DNA of 64,000 nt from Rhizomys pruinosus (taxonomy: Eukaryota > Chordata > Mammalia > Rodentia > Spalacidae), in assembly GCA_009823505.1 (NCBI GenBank), contig VZQC01006716.1:801507-865506 (forward strand). The letters run 5' to 3'. A program made the position numbers and the translations under genes. Shown in pieces: positions 1-10,554 of the stretch. The notes beneath the pieces are model-generated. The model ran no database searches and was not told the DNA's origin. It worked only from the letters and a program-made list of their open reading frames with translations. Positions within the stretch are counted from its first letter, which is position 1, and each line of letters starts with the position of its first letter.

Positions 1-174
1 ATCCTGCCTCACCTTCCACAGGGCACTCTACTGACTGAACCCTGTCAACCACTTGCAGTCTTTGGACACGGTGTAGTGTTTGGAGGTACAAACTAAGGTC
101 CTTTACTTTTCTCTCCTTTGTACTTGGACTTTCTCTTAAAACCGTTTTCTTTCTAAGATAGAACAGAAGCTAAG

Positions 175-345
175 AGTATTTGCTGTCCCTGCGAGGACTG
201 TAGTTTGGCTCCCTATCCCCACATCAGGCAGCTTACAACCACCCTGGACTCCAGCACTAGCCCTCCTCTGGCTTCTAAGGACACCTGCATGTGCATATAC
301 ACATAGCCATACACAGACACATACATATAAATAAAAATAATAAAG
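175..345 (+). mobile_element. B2/B3-type SINE, old
   Basis: Body and tail of a B3-like element (CTCCAGCACTAGCCCTCCTCTGG, GCACATGTGTATATGC-like tail, AT-rich end). The head is poorly preserved. Confidence 0.6.
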
Positions 346-356
346 AGAAATCATCG

Positions 357-479
357 GCTGGATGTGGTGGCACATGCCTTTATTTAATGCCAGACAGAAG
401 CAGGCAGGTCTTTGTGAGTTCAAGGCCAGCACTACATAGGGAGTTCCAGGCTAGCCAGGGATACATGGTGAGACCCTTT

Positions 480-480
<1 letters not shown>
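357..480 (+). mobile_element. B1 SINE
   Basis: GGCTGGATGTGGTGGCACATGCC ... GGTGAGACCC; its tail is the (TCAA)n repeat. Confidence 0.85.

Positions 481-524
<44 letters not shown>
481..524 (+). repeat. (TCAA)n
   Basis: Eleven tandem TCAA units forming the tail of the adjacent B1. Confidence 0.95.
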
Positions 525-525
<1 letters not shown>

Positions 526-544
526 TCTTTTTTAAAAGTACCTT

Positions 545-2284
545 GCATCATGTGTAGCTTAGATGAAACCCAAAGACCCTTTCCTTGTGTCTGCCAGTTT
601 CCATTCTAAAGGTCACCTGGCACTCAGACAAGTATTTTACACATATCTGCCAATTAAAAAGTCTGTGGATTTCAGAGAGGATTTGGAGTGTGGACTGTGG
701 TATTTGTGTCTCTTCCTAATTAACACCCCGTGTACAGTCTTTAGGTCTTTGCATTCCATAAAGGTCTTCCCCCAGCTGGGATATGTTTATTTCCCTTTCG
801 AAGGCCTCTGCCCACTTATTTTATCCTGTGCTCCCCATATATCCACTGGCAGCTGCAGACCTTCCCCCTGTGACCCACAAAGAACCACATTTTCTGCCTT
901 TGCGGCCTGTACACTGACCTCTTTCTCTCAGAGAGGGCTAAGCTCCACCCTCTTCATGGGTCAGCAGAAAATCCCAAGATCTCTGACCCGCAACTGGCTG
1001 GAGACTCTGCACATCTGTCATTGTAGCCTTTTAAGAAGGTGTTTCTGTTTCTGATTGTTTTCAGACACTGAGTAAGAGACCCCCTAAAACTCATATAAAC
1101 ACCATTACTCTGCTCAAATTCTTACCTTTTTCAAAAAGCATTCTTGGCATTTTTATGTGGAAGCCCCACAGGTTACCCTCATTACCCAAAATAACTTTAA
1201 AAGAGGCAGATGTGGTGGTGGGGGCGGGGGGCACAGCAGATACATAAAGTTTAAATGTGCAAGTGACCTTCCCCCCCAGCCATTATCAAGTTGTTCCCAG
1301 GAAATAATCTCATCTTTTTTATAATTATTATTATACAGACCACTTAAGAAACAAAGCAAGCTAATAGATGAAATATCACAAATCATTCTGCCATTAATTA
1401 CATGGGAGGATATGACAGGATGAGGAACTTCTCAGGCAAGTGACAGCTTTCTTGACAAAGAGCTAGTGAGATCCTGCACAGGGAAGGGCTGGCAGTAGAT
1501 CTAGAGAGTTCGTGTTCTGGAACCTGTCCCCCCCCCCCATCCCTCCAAGTGTGATAGGTGAGAAGCAGGCTCCTTTCCCTCTGACTCTAGCACATAATGG
1601 ATGAGATGCAACAGATTCGACAGGCATCTCAGAGACAAAATGTTTCCCACAGTAGAAGCGGGAGAGCGCAACTGCTCAGTAACCTTATTGATTTCATTAG
1701 CATATGTAAAGAAAGAATGTGTCAGTCAGAGGGGGATTTGGTGGTGAAGAAATGAGAAAGGAGAAGGGGACTTAGGCAGTAAGATTCCCTGAGGTCCAGA
1801 GGAGAAAGGCCTCGCCTGGCCCATGGCAGCCCCTGTGCCCCTGGCAGACAAATCCCTAACAGGACGTCTGGACCATGTGGCCACCAGAACGGATGCCACA
1901 CACATTGGTCCTCACAGGCCCACTCTACCGAGGCAGAGGTCACTGCAACTCCTGACTGTAGTTATACTTCCCTTTAGTATTCCTGTATGGGTGAAGTTCA
2001 CCAATTCTTGGTTCAGTAATAATTGTCCTTTTTGGAATGTGTTACCCGTGGGCATTGTGGCTTATCCTAAATTCCACAAGCTCTGGGAGGAGAATGACCA
2101 ACTTCAGACTTATAAGCTGGATAAATGGGGATAAATTCACCAAGGGAACAAAACAGGCGATTCTCAATAAGCAAGCATTTGGTAACAGAGCAACATGTTT
2201 CCATATCCCCCACGTGATTCCATAGCCCAGCCCAGAGCACACACAAAGGACTGCAGCGCGTCTTCTACGCACTTTAACTTTATC
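545..2284. other. Unique intronic sequence
   Basis: No SINE, RNA gene or exon recognised. A 163-codon plus-strand frame (563-1,054) has no domain, upstream signal or splice logic and is treated as chance. Short C runs occur near 1,270 and 1,528. Confidence 0.6.
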
Positions 2285-2440
2285 CATCATGAGCATTATA
2301 ATGTCCTTTTGAGGCAGGAATGATTGTTTCTTCTTTATTATACAAATGAGCAATGTGAGGCTTAGAGGATCACACAGTCAGCAAGTAACAAGGCCAGATT
2401 TCAGTCCTTTATGCTAAATTAAAGCTGCTTTGCAAAGGTT
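2285..2440 (-). mobile_element. MIR element
   Basis: Antisense MIR: TATACAAATGAGCAATGTGAGGCTTAGAGGATCACACAGTCAGCAAG. Confidence 0.7.
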
Positions 2441-2779
2441 CTGCTAGAAATCATTCAAATCTCATGTCTCCCTCAGATGGCAAATCTAGAAACAGGCAGA
2501 AAAGCAAGAGGGAACGCTTCCAGAAGGATATCTACGACCAGAGTCTGGTCAAACAGGGCAGGAATGTGGATCCACTGTCATCCTTCACCAGATAAGCACC
2601 AGTATCCTCAGATGGGGTCCAGCTCACTCCCGCAAAGGTGAGTTCTAACCTCCAAACACTGGTCTGGACAGAGGGAATAGGCCCCAGTACTTCTCAGCCT
2701 CTCCACCCATCTGAAAACTCAACTACCATGTTTGAATGGCTGCTTAACTGACTGTTTTATTTTTTTATTTATTACATTA

Positions 2780-2921
2780 CTTTTTTTTTTTTTTTCTGGT
2801 CTTTTTGAGACAGGGTCTCCCTGTAGCTCTGGCTATCTTGGAACTGGCTCTGTAGACCAGGCTGGCCTTGAAATCAGAGATCCACCTGCCTCTGCCTCTT
2901 GAGTGCTACCACGCCCAGCCC
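2780..2921 (-). mobile_element. B1 SINE
   Basis: Poly(T), TTTTTGAGACAGGGTCTCC through CTACCACGCCCAGCCC. Confidence 0.9.
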
Positions 2922-2934
2922 TTATGCCATTATT

Positions 2935-3111
2935 TTTTTTATGAGAGCATTCACACAGTGCATCATGGAATGCATGCATAAGTCAGAGAACAACTTGCAG
3001 GAGTCAGGTCTCTCCATCCACTATGTGTGATGAAGGATCCCAGGGATCAAACATAGGTCATCAGGCTTGGTGGCAAGCACCTTTACCCAGTGAGCCATTT
3101 CACAGGCCCTT
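2935..3111 (-). mobile_element. B3 SINE
   Basis: Antisense B3: GTCAGAGAACAACTTGCAGGAGTCAGGTCTCTCC and GTCATCAGGCTTGGTGGCAAGCACCTTTACCCAGTGAGCC. Confidence 0.8.
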
Positions 3112-3458
3112 AAATCCTGACCCAGAAAAATATGCCAATCTCTAGAAGTAGGCAATAATAACATAAATAGCAGAAGTATATTTTGTAACCATGTAGAATA
3201 CACCATTTCAATCACCTTGTAAAGAACATCGGACACCCCTACCACATACATACACACACCAACTTCAGTGAAGCATAATTAATAAAACTGGTGTTGTACT
3301 GATGGAGGTAGTTCATGAGCAAGCTCTTCAGTTCAGCCCTCATCAGTATCCCACTAAAAACTGTACATAGTAAAGATGGACAGTGTAATGATTTGATATC
3401 ATTATATAATGATTACCACAATCAACTTAAGGCATACACTACCATACATGGCTACTCT

Positions 3459-3965
3459 TGTGTTAGGTTCTTTTTTGAGGGGAGACTCAGCATGTAGAGA
3501 GGAGGAAGAGCCAGGATTCCTATGAAAAGGAAGTTGGGTTTATTGGGCGGGGACTGGCCTGCCTGTGTCGGGATTAGGATGACCAGCATTAGAACGTCCT
3601 CCATTAGAATGTCCTCCAAATGGCAGTTTTATACCCAAGCACACAAGGGAGTGAGTTTACAAGGAAGAGGGGGTGAGGAGATGGGGGAATGGGCATAGTG
3701 GGTCTGTGACTGGTATCAGTAGGAGCATCCCGAGAGAGACTGAGGCCTGGTTCTGGTCTCCGGTGAGGTGTGATTGCAGGATGTTGCGGCAACTTTTCTC
3801 GGATTGCAGGAGCACAGTCCAGGGTAATTATTTCTCAGCCCTTCTGCCTCAGTTGGCTTTCTGGAGTCTCTGATAAGTCAGAGACTAAGGCTAAGACCTT
3901 GCATGCTTAAGAGCTATCTCAGCAGACTATAAGTATATAAGACTTATATAAGTATATAATCATAG
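3459..3965 (-). mobile_element. Candidate LTR, minus strand
   Basis: On the minus strand CCGCCCAATAAACC (near 3,537-3,550) followed by a pyrimidine-rich run to GAACCTAACA looks like the polyadenylation signal and U5 of an ERVK-style LTR. No matching target duplication was found, so extent and class are uncertain. Confidence 0.4.
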
Positions 3966-4021
3966 TCATGAGGCCGCAATTGAGGTCCCCCAGATCTTGA
4001 TCATCTTGTTTGTTTGGTCAT

Positions 4022-4208
4022 TGTTTTTTTTTTTTTTTTTTGTTTGCTGTTTTTTTTTCATTTTTGAGACAGAGGTCTCTTAGCCCCAGCTGTCTGGAAT
4101 CCACTTGCTAGACCAGGCTGGCCTTGGCCTTGGAACTCAACAAAGATTCACGCCTGCCTCTGCCTCCAAGTGCTAGGATTAAAGGGCGTGCGCCACCACT
4201 GCCCGGCC
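4022..4208 (-). mobile_element. B1 SINE
   Basis: Antisense B1 with double poly(T) and GCGTGCGCCACCACTGCCCGGCC end. Confidence 0.88.
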
Positions 4209-4214
4209 TGGTGC

Positions 4215-4351
4215 ATTTTTTTAAAGACAGGGTCCAACTGGCCACTGCTGGCCTCAAACACATGATGCAGTCCAAGCTGGCCTCCAAGTCTTGTCATTCT
4301 ACTTCCACCTCCCAAGTGTGGGATTAAAAGTGTGTGCTACCACACCAGCCT
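4215..4351 (-). mobile_element. B1 SINE, old
   Basis: Degenerate antisense B1 (AAAGACAGGGTCCAAC ... GGATTAAAAGTGTGTGCTACCAC). Confidence 0.7.
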
Positions 4352-4604
4352 CTTTTACCTTGTATCTGGAAGTTAGTACCCTTCAACCAATACCTCTCCA
4401 TTTCCCTTAGACTCTATCCCACCACTCCACTTTCTGCTTCTAGGAATTTTACTCCACTCAGTGAGATCAGGCAGAGTAACTGTCTTTCTGTGCTTTTCAT
4501 TATGTGAGAGAAATAATATTCTCCAGTTTCATCTATGTTGTGGATGATGTAACTTTCTTCCTTTTTATGGCTGAATAATATTCCATATATGTATGCATAT
4601 ATTC

Positions 4605-4608
4605 TCTT

Positions 4609-4660
<52 letters not shown>
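4605..4660 (+). repeat. (CT)n(CA)n
   Basis: CT run then about 18 CA units, inside the L1 relic. Confidence 0.95.
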
Positions 4661-4661
<1 letters not shown>

Positions 4662-4685
4662 TTTGTATACACACACCATATTTTC

Positions 4686-4848
4686 CTTTTTTTTTTTTTT
4701 TTTTTTTGGTCTTTTCAAGACAGGATCTCCCTGTAGCCCCAGCTGTCCTGGAAGTCACTCTATAGACCAGGCTGGCCTTGAACGAACAAAGATCTGCCTC
4801 CCTCTGCCTTCCAAGTGCTAGGATTAAAGGTGTGCGCCCCACGCCCGA
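4686..4848 (-). mobile_element. B1 SINE inside L1
   Basis: Full antisense B1. Target duplication caccatattttc at 4,675 and 4,850. Confidence 0.9.
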
Positions 4849-5311
4849 CACACCATATTTTCTTTACCCATTTATCATTCCACGGGCATTTAGGGTATTT
4901 CTACATCTTCACATGGAACAGTTTTTTTTTTTTTTTGGTATAATTTTTATTGTTAGTATACTTCAAACTGTGTATATGTGTGTGCATGTGTTTTAATTAT
5001 TTTGTGTAACTAGTTAGTCATTTCTCACTAGAATGATACGGTCTATGGGCTGGAAGAACAAATGTAGTCAGTTACATCTTAGTTAATTTTCACCATTTCC
5101 CAGATGCCTTGCACATGCCCTGTTAGAAGTCATTTCTTCTCCTGGAGGTTTCTGTTGCTCTTGTGATTGTCCAAGATCCTGAGGGGGCCTGCTCAACAGC
5201 TTGGAGAGAAACAAAATCCTTGCCTATGGTGGCCTCCTTCAACACGGGCCTTTGCACATCCAGATAAAGTTTCCCAAACTTTATCTTGGTGAAAAGGGCC
5301 AGAAAAAACTG

Positions 5312-5400
5312 CTTAGGCTTGGGCGGCATCTTTAATCCTAGAACTCAGGAGGCCAGCCTGGTCTGCACAGTGAGTTCTGTGGGGCTTCTCTGGCTGGTCG
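5312..5400 (+). mobile_element. B1 fragment, old
   Basis: TTGGGCGGCATCTTTAATCCTAG ... CAGCCTGGTCTGCACAGTGAGTTC. Confidence 0.6.
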
Positions 5401-5462
5401 TCAGTCCACACCCTACCGAGGGTAAATTCGACAAGAGCAAAAGATCACTCCAGGAGCTATGT

Positions 5463-5509
5463 GGCCGGTTAGCTCAGCTGGTTAGAGCATGGTGCTAATA
5501 ACGCCAAGG
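5463..5509 (+). pseudogene. Truncated tRNA-Ile(AAT) copy
   Basis: The first 47 nt match a nuclear tRNA-Ile(AAT): acceptor 5' strand GGCCGG, D-arm with A box TTAGCTCAGCTGG, and anticodon loop CTAATAAC with anticodon AAT. The sequence leaves the tRNA after GCCAAGG, so the variable loop, T-arm with B box and 3' acceptor strand are missing. It cannot be charged and lacks half its pol III promoter. A degenerate B1 fragment lies just upstream. Confidence 0.85.
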
Positions 5510-5539
5510 AACAGTTATTTTAATTCTTATTTAAAGATG

Positions 5540-5665
5540 AAGATGGGATGGCACTTGCCGATAATCCCAGGCCTTGGGAGGTAGAGGCAAGATCAGGAGT
5601 TCAAGACCAGCCTTGACTACCTACAACATCCTAGGTCAGCCTGTACTATGTGAGTCCCTGTCTGA
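5540..5665 (+). mobile_element. B1-related SINE, old
   Basis: GGATGGCACTTGCCGATAATCCCAGG ... GAGTCCCTGTCTG, with a (CAAA)n tail. Confidence 0.65.
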
Positions 5666-5689
5666 AAACAAACAAACAAACAAACAAAC

Positions 5690-5780
5690 AGGAAGAAACT
5701 AAATCTTTAGTGAAGTAGTTTGTCCAGGGTTACACAGCCCCAGCATTTGGAGCTGAGTCTAATCTGACTGATGGCTTTGC
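5690..5780 (-). mobile_element. MIR fragment
   Basis: Antisense MIR core GTTTGTCCAGGGTTACACAGCC. Confidence 0.6.
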
Positions 5781-5846
5781 TTGAAGCCACTCTGCACCAC
5801 TGGCAGCCAGAGAAGCAACCTGAACCTCGTGGTCCTGGAGAGGGAG

Positions 5847-5909
5847 CAGACAGCCCAGCACGCCTTGCAGACAGCCCAGCACGCCTTGCAGACAGCCCAG
5901 CACGCCTGG
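5847..5909 (+). repeat. 21-bp minisatellite, three units
   Basis: Three units of cagacagcccagcacgccttg, the last ending ctgg; a multiple of three, so open frames pass through both strands. Confidence 0.95.
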
Positions 5910-6119
5910 GCAGTGCTCCTGGCTTTGGGAGAGCTTCATTCTGAGTCAAGCCTCAGCCGCAAACATCAGAGACAGGAATGCTGCTGGAGTAAGGCCTGTC
6001 TGAGGTGATGGGAGGTCACCTCATTTTCCAAAGTTTGGGGCTCGTTACCTCCCATAGTTCCAGCCCACAGGAACAGTCCTGAATACCATAACACGAGTCT
6101 TCATGTGTGGAAGACAAAA

Positions 6120-6248
6120 CTTGGTTATAAAAAGTCAGAGGACAATTTGTGGGAGTCGGTTCTCTCTTACTCCCATGTGGAAATCAAACTCAGGTTTGGT
6201 CAGTCTTGGCAGCAGGTCCCTTTACCCACTAAACTATATGACTAATCC
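6120..6248 (-). mobile_element. B3 SINE
   Basis: Antisense B3 (CAGAGGACAATTTGTGGGAGTCGGTTCTCTC through CCTTTACCCACTAAAC). Confidence 0.75.
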
Positions 6249-6856
6249 CTCTTAGGAGGTTCTTGTGCAAGTTAAATGAATTAACATATGAAAAACACCT
6301 CAAATGGTACTTGGTTTACAACAAGGATGACCTGGCTAAGTCTCTTCCCTCTTCCATTAATGATCTCCTCCACCAAGGGCTGGTTCCTGGACATGAAGAT
6401 ACTGCAAGCCATTCATTCAAAGGGCAAGCAAACCTTTCTCAGTAGAGGAACCATAACTACTCAAATGACAAAACAGTGTGCTGTAGTGCGGCTAGTCTGC
6501 TTTCACTAGTTCCAGGACCCAGGGCTGCACAGAGGTTCAACCACATTTTGGGATGAGTGTCAGACTTCACCAAACCTAGAGATTTAAGAAGTACAGTGAG
6601 GCCTCTCCCTGACAAGCCAATACCAAGCAGGAAAATGAGGGCTTCACAAGAGAGACAGTCTCCAAAATATCTTCATCCCAATTCCTTTCCCATATCACAG
6701 TATGAGCCAGAGAAAGGGAAAGAAAAGCAGGTGTAAAGATGGCTGGCCACGACTCCTACCTCCCTGCACAGAGGTCTAAGGACAAGCTGCGTGCCAAGTG
6801 AGGCCGGACAGGGAGGCACTGTGAGGGGCTGGAGGGAACAGGGTTGGAGCCCAGCC

Positions 6857-6865
6857 CACCTACCT
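6857..6865 (-). other. Splice donor of Shroom3 exon 2
   Basis: On the minus strand the exon closes with CGCAG followed by GTAGGTG, a near-consensus 5' splice site. Reading through it meets a stop (TAG) at once, which supports the exon end. Confidence 0.88.
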
Positions 6866-7018
6866 GCGCACCACCAGCCTGAGGGTCTTGTAGGAGCCTT
6901 TCACCAGGGAGACTGCCTCTCTCCTGGAGCTGCTCAGAGCAACCTCATTGATGTGCACAACCTCATCTCCCGCTTGCAATCTTGAGCTCACCAAGTCAGC
7001 TTTTCCTCCTTCTTTGAT
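6864..7018 (-). CDS. Shroom3: Shroom3 exon 2, second half of the PDZ domain
   Basis: Shroom3 is an actin-binding scaffold that recruits Rho kinase and drives apical constriction of epithelial cells; its N-terminal PDZ domain is a protein-interaction module. The minus strand encodes 51 codons plus two bases, starting IKEGGKADLVSS and containing LQAGDEVVHINEVALSS and KGSYKTLRLVVR. This is the typical PDZ ending (GDEVVHIN, then a helix with REAVSLVK, then the last strand) and agrees closely with what I recall of mammalian SHROOM3 exon 2. The carboxylate-binding loop should lie in exon 1, which is not recognised here. The exon is bounded by a polypyrimidine tract plus CAG acceptor and an AG|GTAGGT donor. 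It starts in phase 0 and ends two bases into an Arg codon (AG|). There is no stop or frameshift inside. Shroom2 or Shroom4 are less likely because their PDZ sequences differ at several of these positions. Confidence 0.93.
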
Positions 7019-7042
7019 CTGCTCAAAGAGATGAGAGAGAAC
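7019..7042 (-). other. Splice acceptor of Shroom3 exon 2
   Basis: Read on the minus strand, a pyrimidine-rich run (ttctctctcatctctttgagcag) ends in CAG immediately before the ATC that opens the exon. It is a good mammalian 3' splice site in phase 0. Confidence 0.85.
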
Positions 7043-7382
7043 CACACATGAGCATTTGCCCAGCCTGGGGTCAGTGTGCCTGTCCTGAGCCCGGATGCTG
7101 ATGCACAGCATGTCAGAATGCCTGCAACTACACCCCTTGCACCCAGCCAAAGGGAAATTTCCAGATGAAAGGGTGGCACCTGCTTTCCACACCCTCTAGA
7201 ACCCAGTACCTCACTCCCTGCAGAGGGCTCTCACAACATTAGCTGAATGGATGAATGGGTGAATGAATGAATGCATGCACTTTCCCTCTGAAGGGCATAA
7301 TTCCTGAACCCCTAGGACACCCTCCTCCCTTCTCCAACCACCAAGATATACTTAGAGCTTCTGTTTTATTCCTTTAGAAGCT

Positions 7383-7592
7383 GAGGCTAGAGGGATGGTT
7401 CAGCAGCACTGGCTCTTCTTGCAGAGGTCCTGTGTTTGATTCCCAGCACCTACATGGTGGCTAGGAACCCTCTGTAACTCCAATTCCAGGGGATCCCATG
7501 CCCTCTTCTGACCTCTGTTGGCATTGTATATACATAGTGCACTTACATACATGCAGGCAAAACATTCATATACATAAAAATAAATAAATAAG
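7383..7592 (+). mobile_element. B2 SINE, older
   Basis: B2 without the 17-bp duplication; boxes partly mutated; ends in AATAAATAAATAAG. Confidence 0.85.
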
Positions 7593-7667
7593 AGAAGTTG
7601 ATTTCCTCTTCCCTCCCTCCCCCTCCTCCTCTCCCCCTCCCCCTCTTCCTCCTTGTCCTCTTCTACT

Positions 7668-7905
7668 TTTGGGAGGCAGGATCTCAAGTACTCCAGATTG
7701 GCCTGTAATTCGCTGCATAGCTAAGGGTGATCTTGAACTTCTGATCCTCCTGCCTCTACTGTCCAGATTCTGGAGTCCATAGTTGTGCATTACCACTCCC
7801 ATTTATATCTGGTTTATAGTGTGCTAAATGGAACCCAGGGCCTCACAGATGCTAGGAGAATACTCTATCAATTAGGTTACATCTTCAGCTCAGTTGAGTC
7901 CTTTT
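7668..7905 (-). mobile_element. B4 SINE
   Basis: Antisense B1-like half (GGAGGCAGGATCTCAAG) then ID-like half (GGAACCCAGGGCCTCACAG ... ATCAATTAGGTTACATC). Confidence 0.75.
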
Positions 7906-8235
7906 TAGCTTACTTTTGGGTCCAAATTACAATTCACTGGATAAGCAAAGGGGTACAAACAATGGAATATTATTCATCAGTAAAAAGAAACTGAAAAAAG
8001 TAGAAAGAAGGCAGTCTAAAAAGGCTGCATACCCTATGATTCTACATACGGCATTCTGGAAAAGCAAAGCCATGCAGACAGTGACAGCTCTGGCTGCCAG
8101 TGGCTGGGAGGGAAAACAGAGTTTTTTCTAGGAAAATGAAGCTGTTCTGTGTGATACATTTGTCAAGACCCATGGATTGTACACCAAGAGTGGGTGCTAA
8201 TGATGTGTAAGGGTAGTTACTGTAGCAGCGCGCCA
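7905..8235 (+). mobile_element. Ancient L1 3' end
   Basis: Sequence such as GGTACAAACAATGGAATATTATTCATCAGTAAAAAG, then CTATGATTCTACATA and GGATTGTACACCAAGAGTGGGTG, follows the 3' end of mammal-wide L1M elements. No coding frame survives. Confidence 0.75.
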
Positions 8236-8393
8236 CTCCGCGGTGTGGACAGAGCTGGGGGCTAGGCATGTGGAGACACAGAAGACATGTAGGAAGTCAC
8301 TGTACTTCCTGCTCAGTTTTATTTTTGACCTTAAAGTGCTCTAAAAATAATGCACTTAATGTAAAAACAAATACAAATTATAATTTTTTTTAA

Positions 8394-8529
8394 GGTAGGC
8401 TGAATGTGGTGGTTCAGGTCCTTACACCCAACACTTGGGAAGCAGCTCTCTGTGAGTTTAAACCCAGCCTGGTCTATGTAACAAGTTTCAGGCCAGCCAT
8501 GGCTACATGATGACAAGCTAGCTCAAAGA
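8394..8529 (+). mobile_element. B1 SINE, old
   Basis: GGCTGAATGTGGTGGTTCAGG ... GGCCAGCCATGGCTACATG. Confidence 0.75.
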
Positions 8530-8677
8530 AACATATAATTACTTATTATTATAAAGTTATTCAACAGTTCTGTTATCCCAGAACTCATCCTACTGCTTAG
8601 GCTGTAACTGAACAATTCATAAGGGGAAAAAAATGTTTTGGAACTAGAAGGTTGGCTCAGCAGTTATGAGCTTCTTG

Positions 8678-8881
8678 GGGCTGGGGAGATGGCTTAGTGG
8701 TTAAGACCACTGGCTGCTCTTGCAGAGGACCTGGGTTCAATTTCCAGCATCCACATGTGGCTAACAACCATCCATAACTCCAGTTCCAGGGGATCTGACA
8801 TATTCTTCTGTCTTCCACAGGCACTGTATAACATAGGTACACTTACATACTTGTATACTTATACACATAAAATAAAATAAC
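8678..8881 (+). mobile_element. B2 SINE, older
   Basis: Starts GGGGCTGGGGAGATGGCTTAGTGG; single copy of the 17-bp unit; AAATAAAATAA tail. Confidence 0.88.
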
Positions 8882-9036
8882 TTTTTTGGGGGGGCTTTTT
8901 TAGATGGGGTCTTCCTGTAGCCCCAGCTATCCTGGAGTTCACTATGTAGACTAGGTTGGACTTGAACTCACCAAGATCCACCTGCCTCTGCCTCCTGAGT
9001 GGTGGGATTAAAGGCATGTGCCACCATGCCTGGCTT
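8882..9036 (-). mobile_element. B1 SINE
   Basis: Antisense B1 ending GGCATGTGCCACCATGCCTGGC. Confidence 0.88.
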
Positions 9037-9049
9037 AATTTTTTTTTTA

Positions 9050-9317
9050 AGAGCTTGTGCTACAAAATAATGAGAATTGATTTCTGATCCCAGCACACAC
9101 GTGGCAAGCTGGGTGTCTCCACAATACAGTAACCACAGCTCCAAGGGAGGCAGAGAGAGGAAGATGGCTGGGACTTGCTGGCTTCTAGCCTGGGCTAAAA
9201 AATGCAAGCCCCAGATTCATGGAGAGATGCTGCCTCAAAAGAAGAAGGTGGCGAGTGATAGAGGATCCTTCCTCTGGCCTGCTCATGCACAGGAGTGTAC
9301 ACCCCTCCCATGCATGT
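9050..9317 (+). mobile_element. Composite B3/B1-like SINE, old
   Basis: GATCCCAGCACACACGTGGCAAGC then a B1-like middle and GGTGGCGAGTGATAGAGGATCC with a CA tail. It is the same family as 23,546-23,815. Confidence 0.6.
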
Positions 9318-9363
9318 ACACACACACACACACACACACACAAATTAATTAATTAATTAATTA
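9318..9363 (+). repeat. (CA)n(AATT)n
   Basis: CA repeat continuing into AATTAATT units. Confidence 0.95.
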
Positions 9364-9705
9364 AATATTTTTTAAAGTTCTGTCAATTAGATTGACAGAT
9401 GGAGGAAAGGAAGAAACCAACCAAAACAAGGAACACGTTAAGTGATGTGGCAAGGCAGAGGCTGACTTTGTGCTTTGGGACCAAGCAGAGAGAAACCTTG
9501 CTTGATCCAGCCTCAATATGCCAATGGATCTCCTTGGAGAGACACCCATCCTGGGAGTGTCAGCCATGATGAAATGAACAAAGAACAAAATGAAGCAGAA
9601 CCTGACTCAGATTTTCTTTTTTTTCCATAAATTACTCTGCAGACTGCTCATTGGCTAAAAACTTCTGACGGATCTGATAAAATGGACCAAGTAGTAATAT
9701 GTGTT

Positions 9706-9711
<6 letters not shown>

Positions 9712-9740
<29 letters not shown>
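9712..9740 (+). repeat. (TG)n
   Basis: About 14 TG units in AT-rich intron. Confidence 0.95.
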
Positions 9741-9742
<2 letters not shown>

Positions 9743-10554
9743 TTAACTTTAGCTACTGTTTTATTTGAATAATTAAAATAATATATGCTATGCTAAAACT
9801 AACATTTTAATTAATTTGCTAATTACTATTTATTAATTAATCACAAAGCATGAGAATAAGCCACAAGTTACCTAAGAATCCTAGACTTGCTTCATTCACA
9901 TCGCTGTCTGAGGAATCACCGCCCCTCAGATTTACGAATTTCAGATGTACTATGTTTCTTTTACAAAAGATACCACACTTCACAAACCTCTTCAACATTT
10001 ATGGACAGGCCTTAAAGCGAGATGGCTAAGGGCCTGAGTCACACAGATAAAGGAACTGAGAGGAAGTTCTCTGATCTCTAAGTCTTTGACTCTTTATCTG
10101 CTAAAAGGCCCATCTGGCACATGCTCAATGCGCTGTGGCGAGGTACACTGTATGAACTGTGCACCGCAGGTTCTGGCTTACGACAGGATCTCAAAAGTGT
10201 AAGCCACAGTTTTCAAAAGTCACATATCATGGTGAAGATACTGCCATTCAAAATAACCTTAACACACTGGTTTCCTGCTGCATGAGCCTGCTAGGGCAGA
10301 GATGTCATGTGATGTATTTGGTCCTCCTGTCCCTATGGCCTTTTCCTCCTACTGAACTTCCCTACCAACCTGAAGAGTCACTGTCGCCCTAATGTACTGA
10401 GCGCACTCTACCCAAGGCCCTGTGCCAGCTGCTCGGGTTTTCCTTCTGCCTGGATTTCTCTCTACTCTCTGCTGATCTCAGCCTTCATGCAAACTACAGT
10501 AGATGGTAATGGGCATGAGTGGAGCCCCCCAAAATGGCCCTGTTTCTTTCTACC
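9741..10554. other. Unique intronic sequence, AT-rich start
   Basis: An AT-rich stretch with several TTAATTAA-like sites (9,760-9,842), then unique sequence. 10,400-10,500 may be a faint L2 relic. No gene seen. Confidence 0.5.

Larger units (their letters stand above)
4480..4915 (-). mobile_element. L1 3' end relic, interrupted
   Basis: Antisense L1 sequence (TTCCTTTTTATGGCTGAATAATATTCCATATATG) is followed by a CT/CA microsatellite and a B1, then continues (TTTACCCATTTATCATTCCACGGGCATTTAGGG). Confidence 0.7.
1..6863 (-). other. Shroom3: Shroom3 intron 2, 5' part
   Basis: Sequence downstream of the exon in the direction of transcription. No exon 3 coding sequence was recognised. It holds SINEs, one tRNA fragment, a short minisatellite and unique intronic DNA. 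Confidence 0.65.
5781..6863. other. Intronic sequence next to Shroom3 exon 2
   Basis: Apart from the minisatellite (5,847-5,909) and a B3 (6,120-6,248), nothing is recognised. It is the first part of intron 2 and might hold splicing or regulatory elements that sequence inspection cannot show. Confidence 0.55.

Noticed and set aside
563..1054. 163-codon plus-strand frame
   Set aside because: No domain, no splice context and composition of ordinary intron.
5123..5329. Minus-strand 68-codon frame with protein-like composition
   Set aside because: Checked as a possible Shroom3 exon 3 or processed pseudogene; no similarity I can name and no flanking splice pair.
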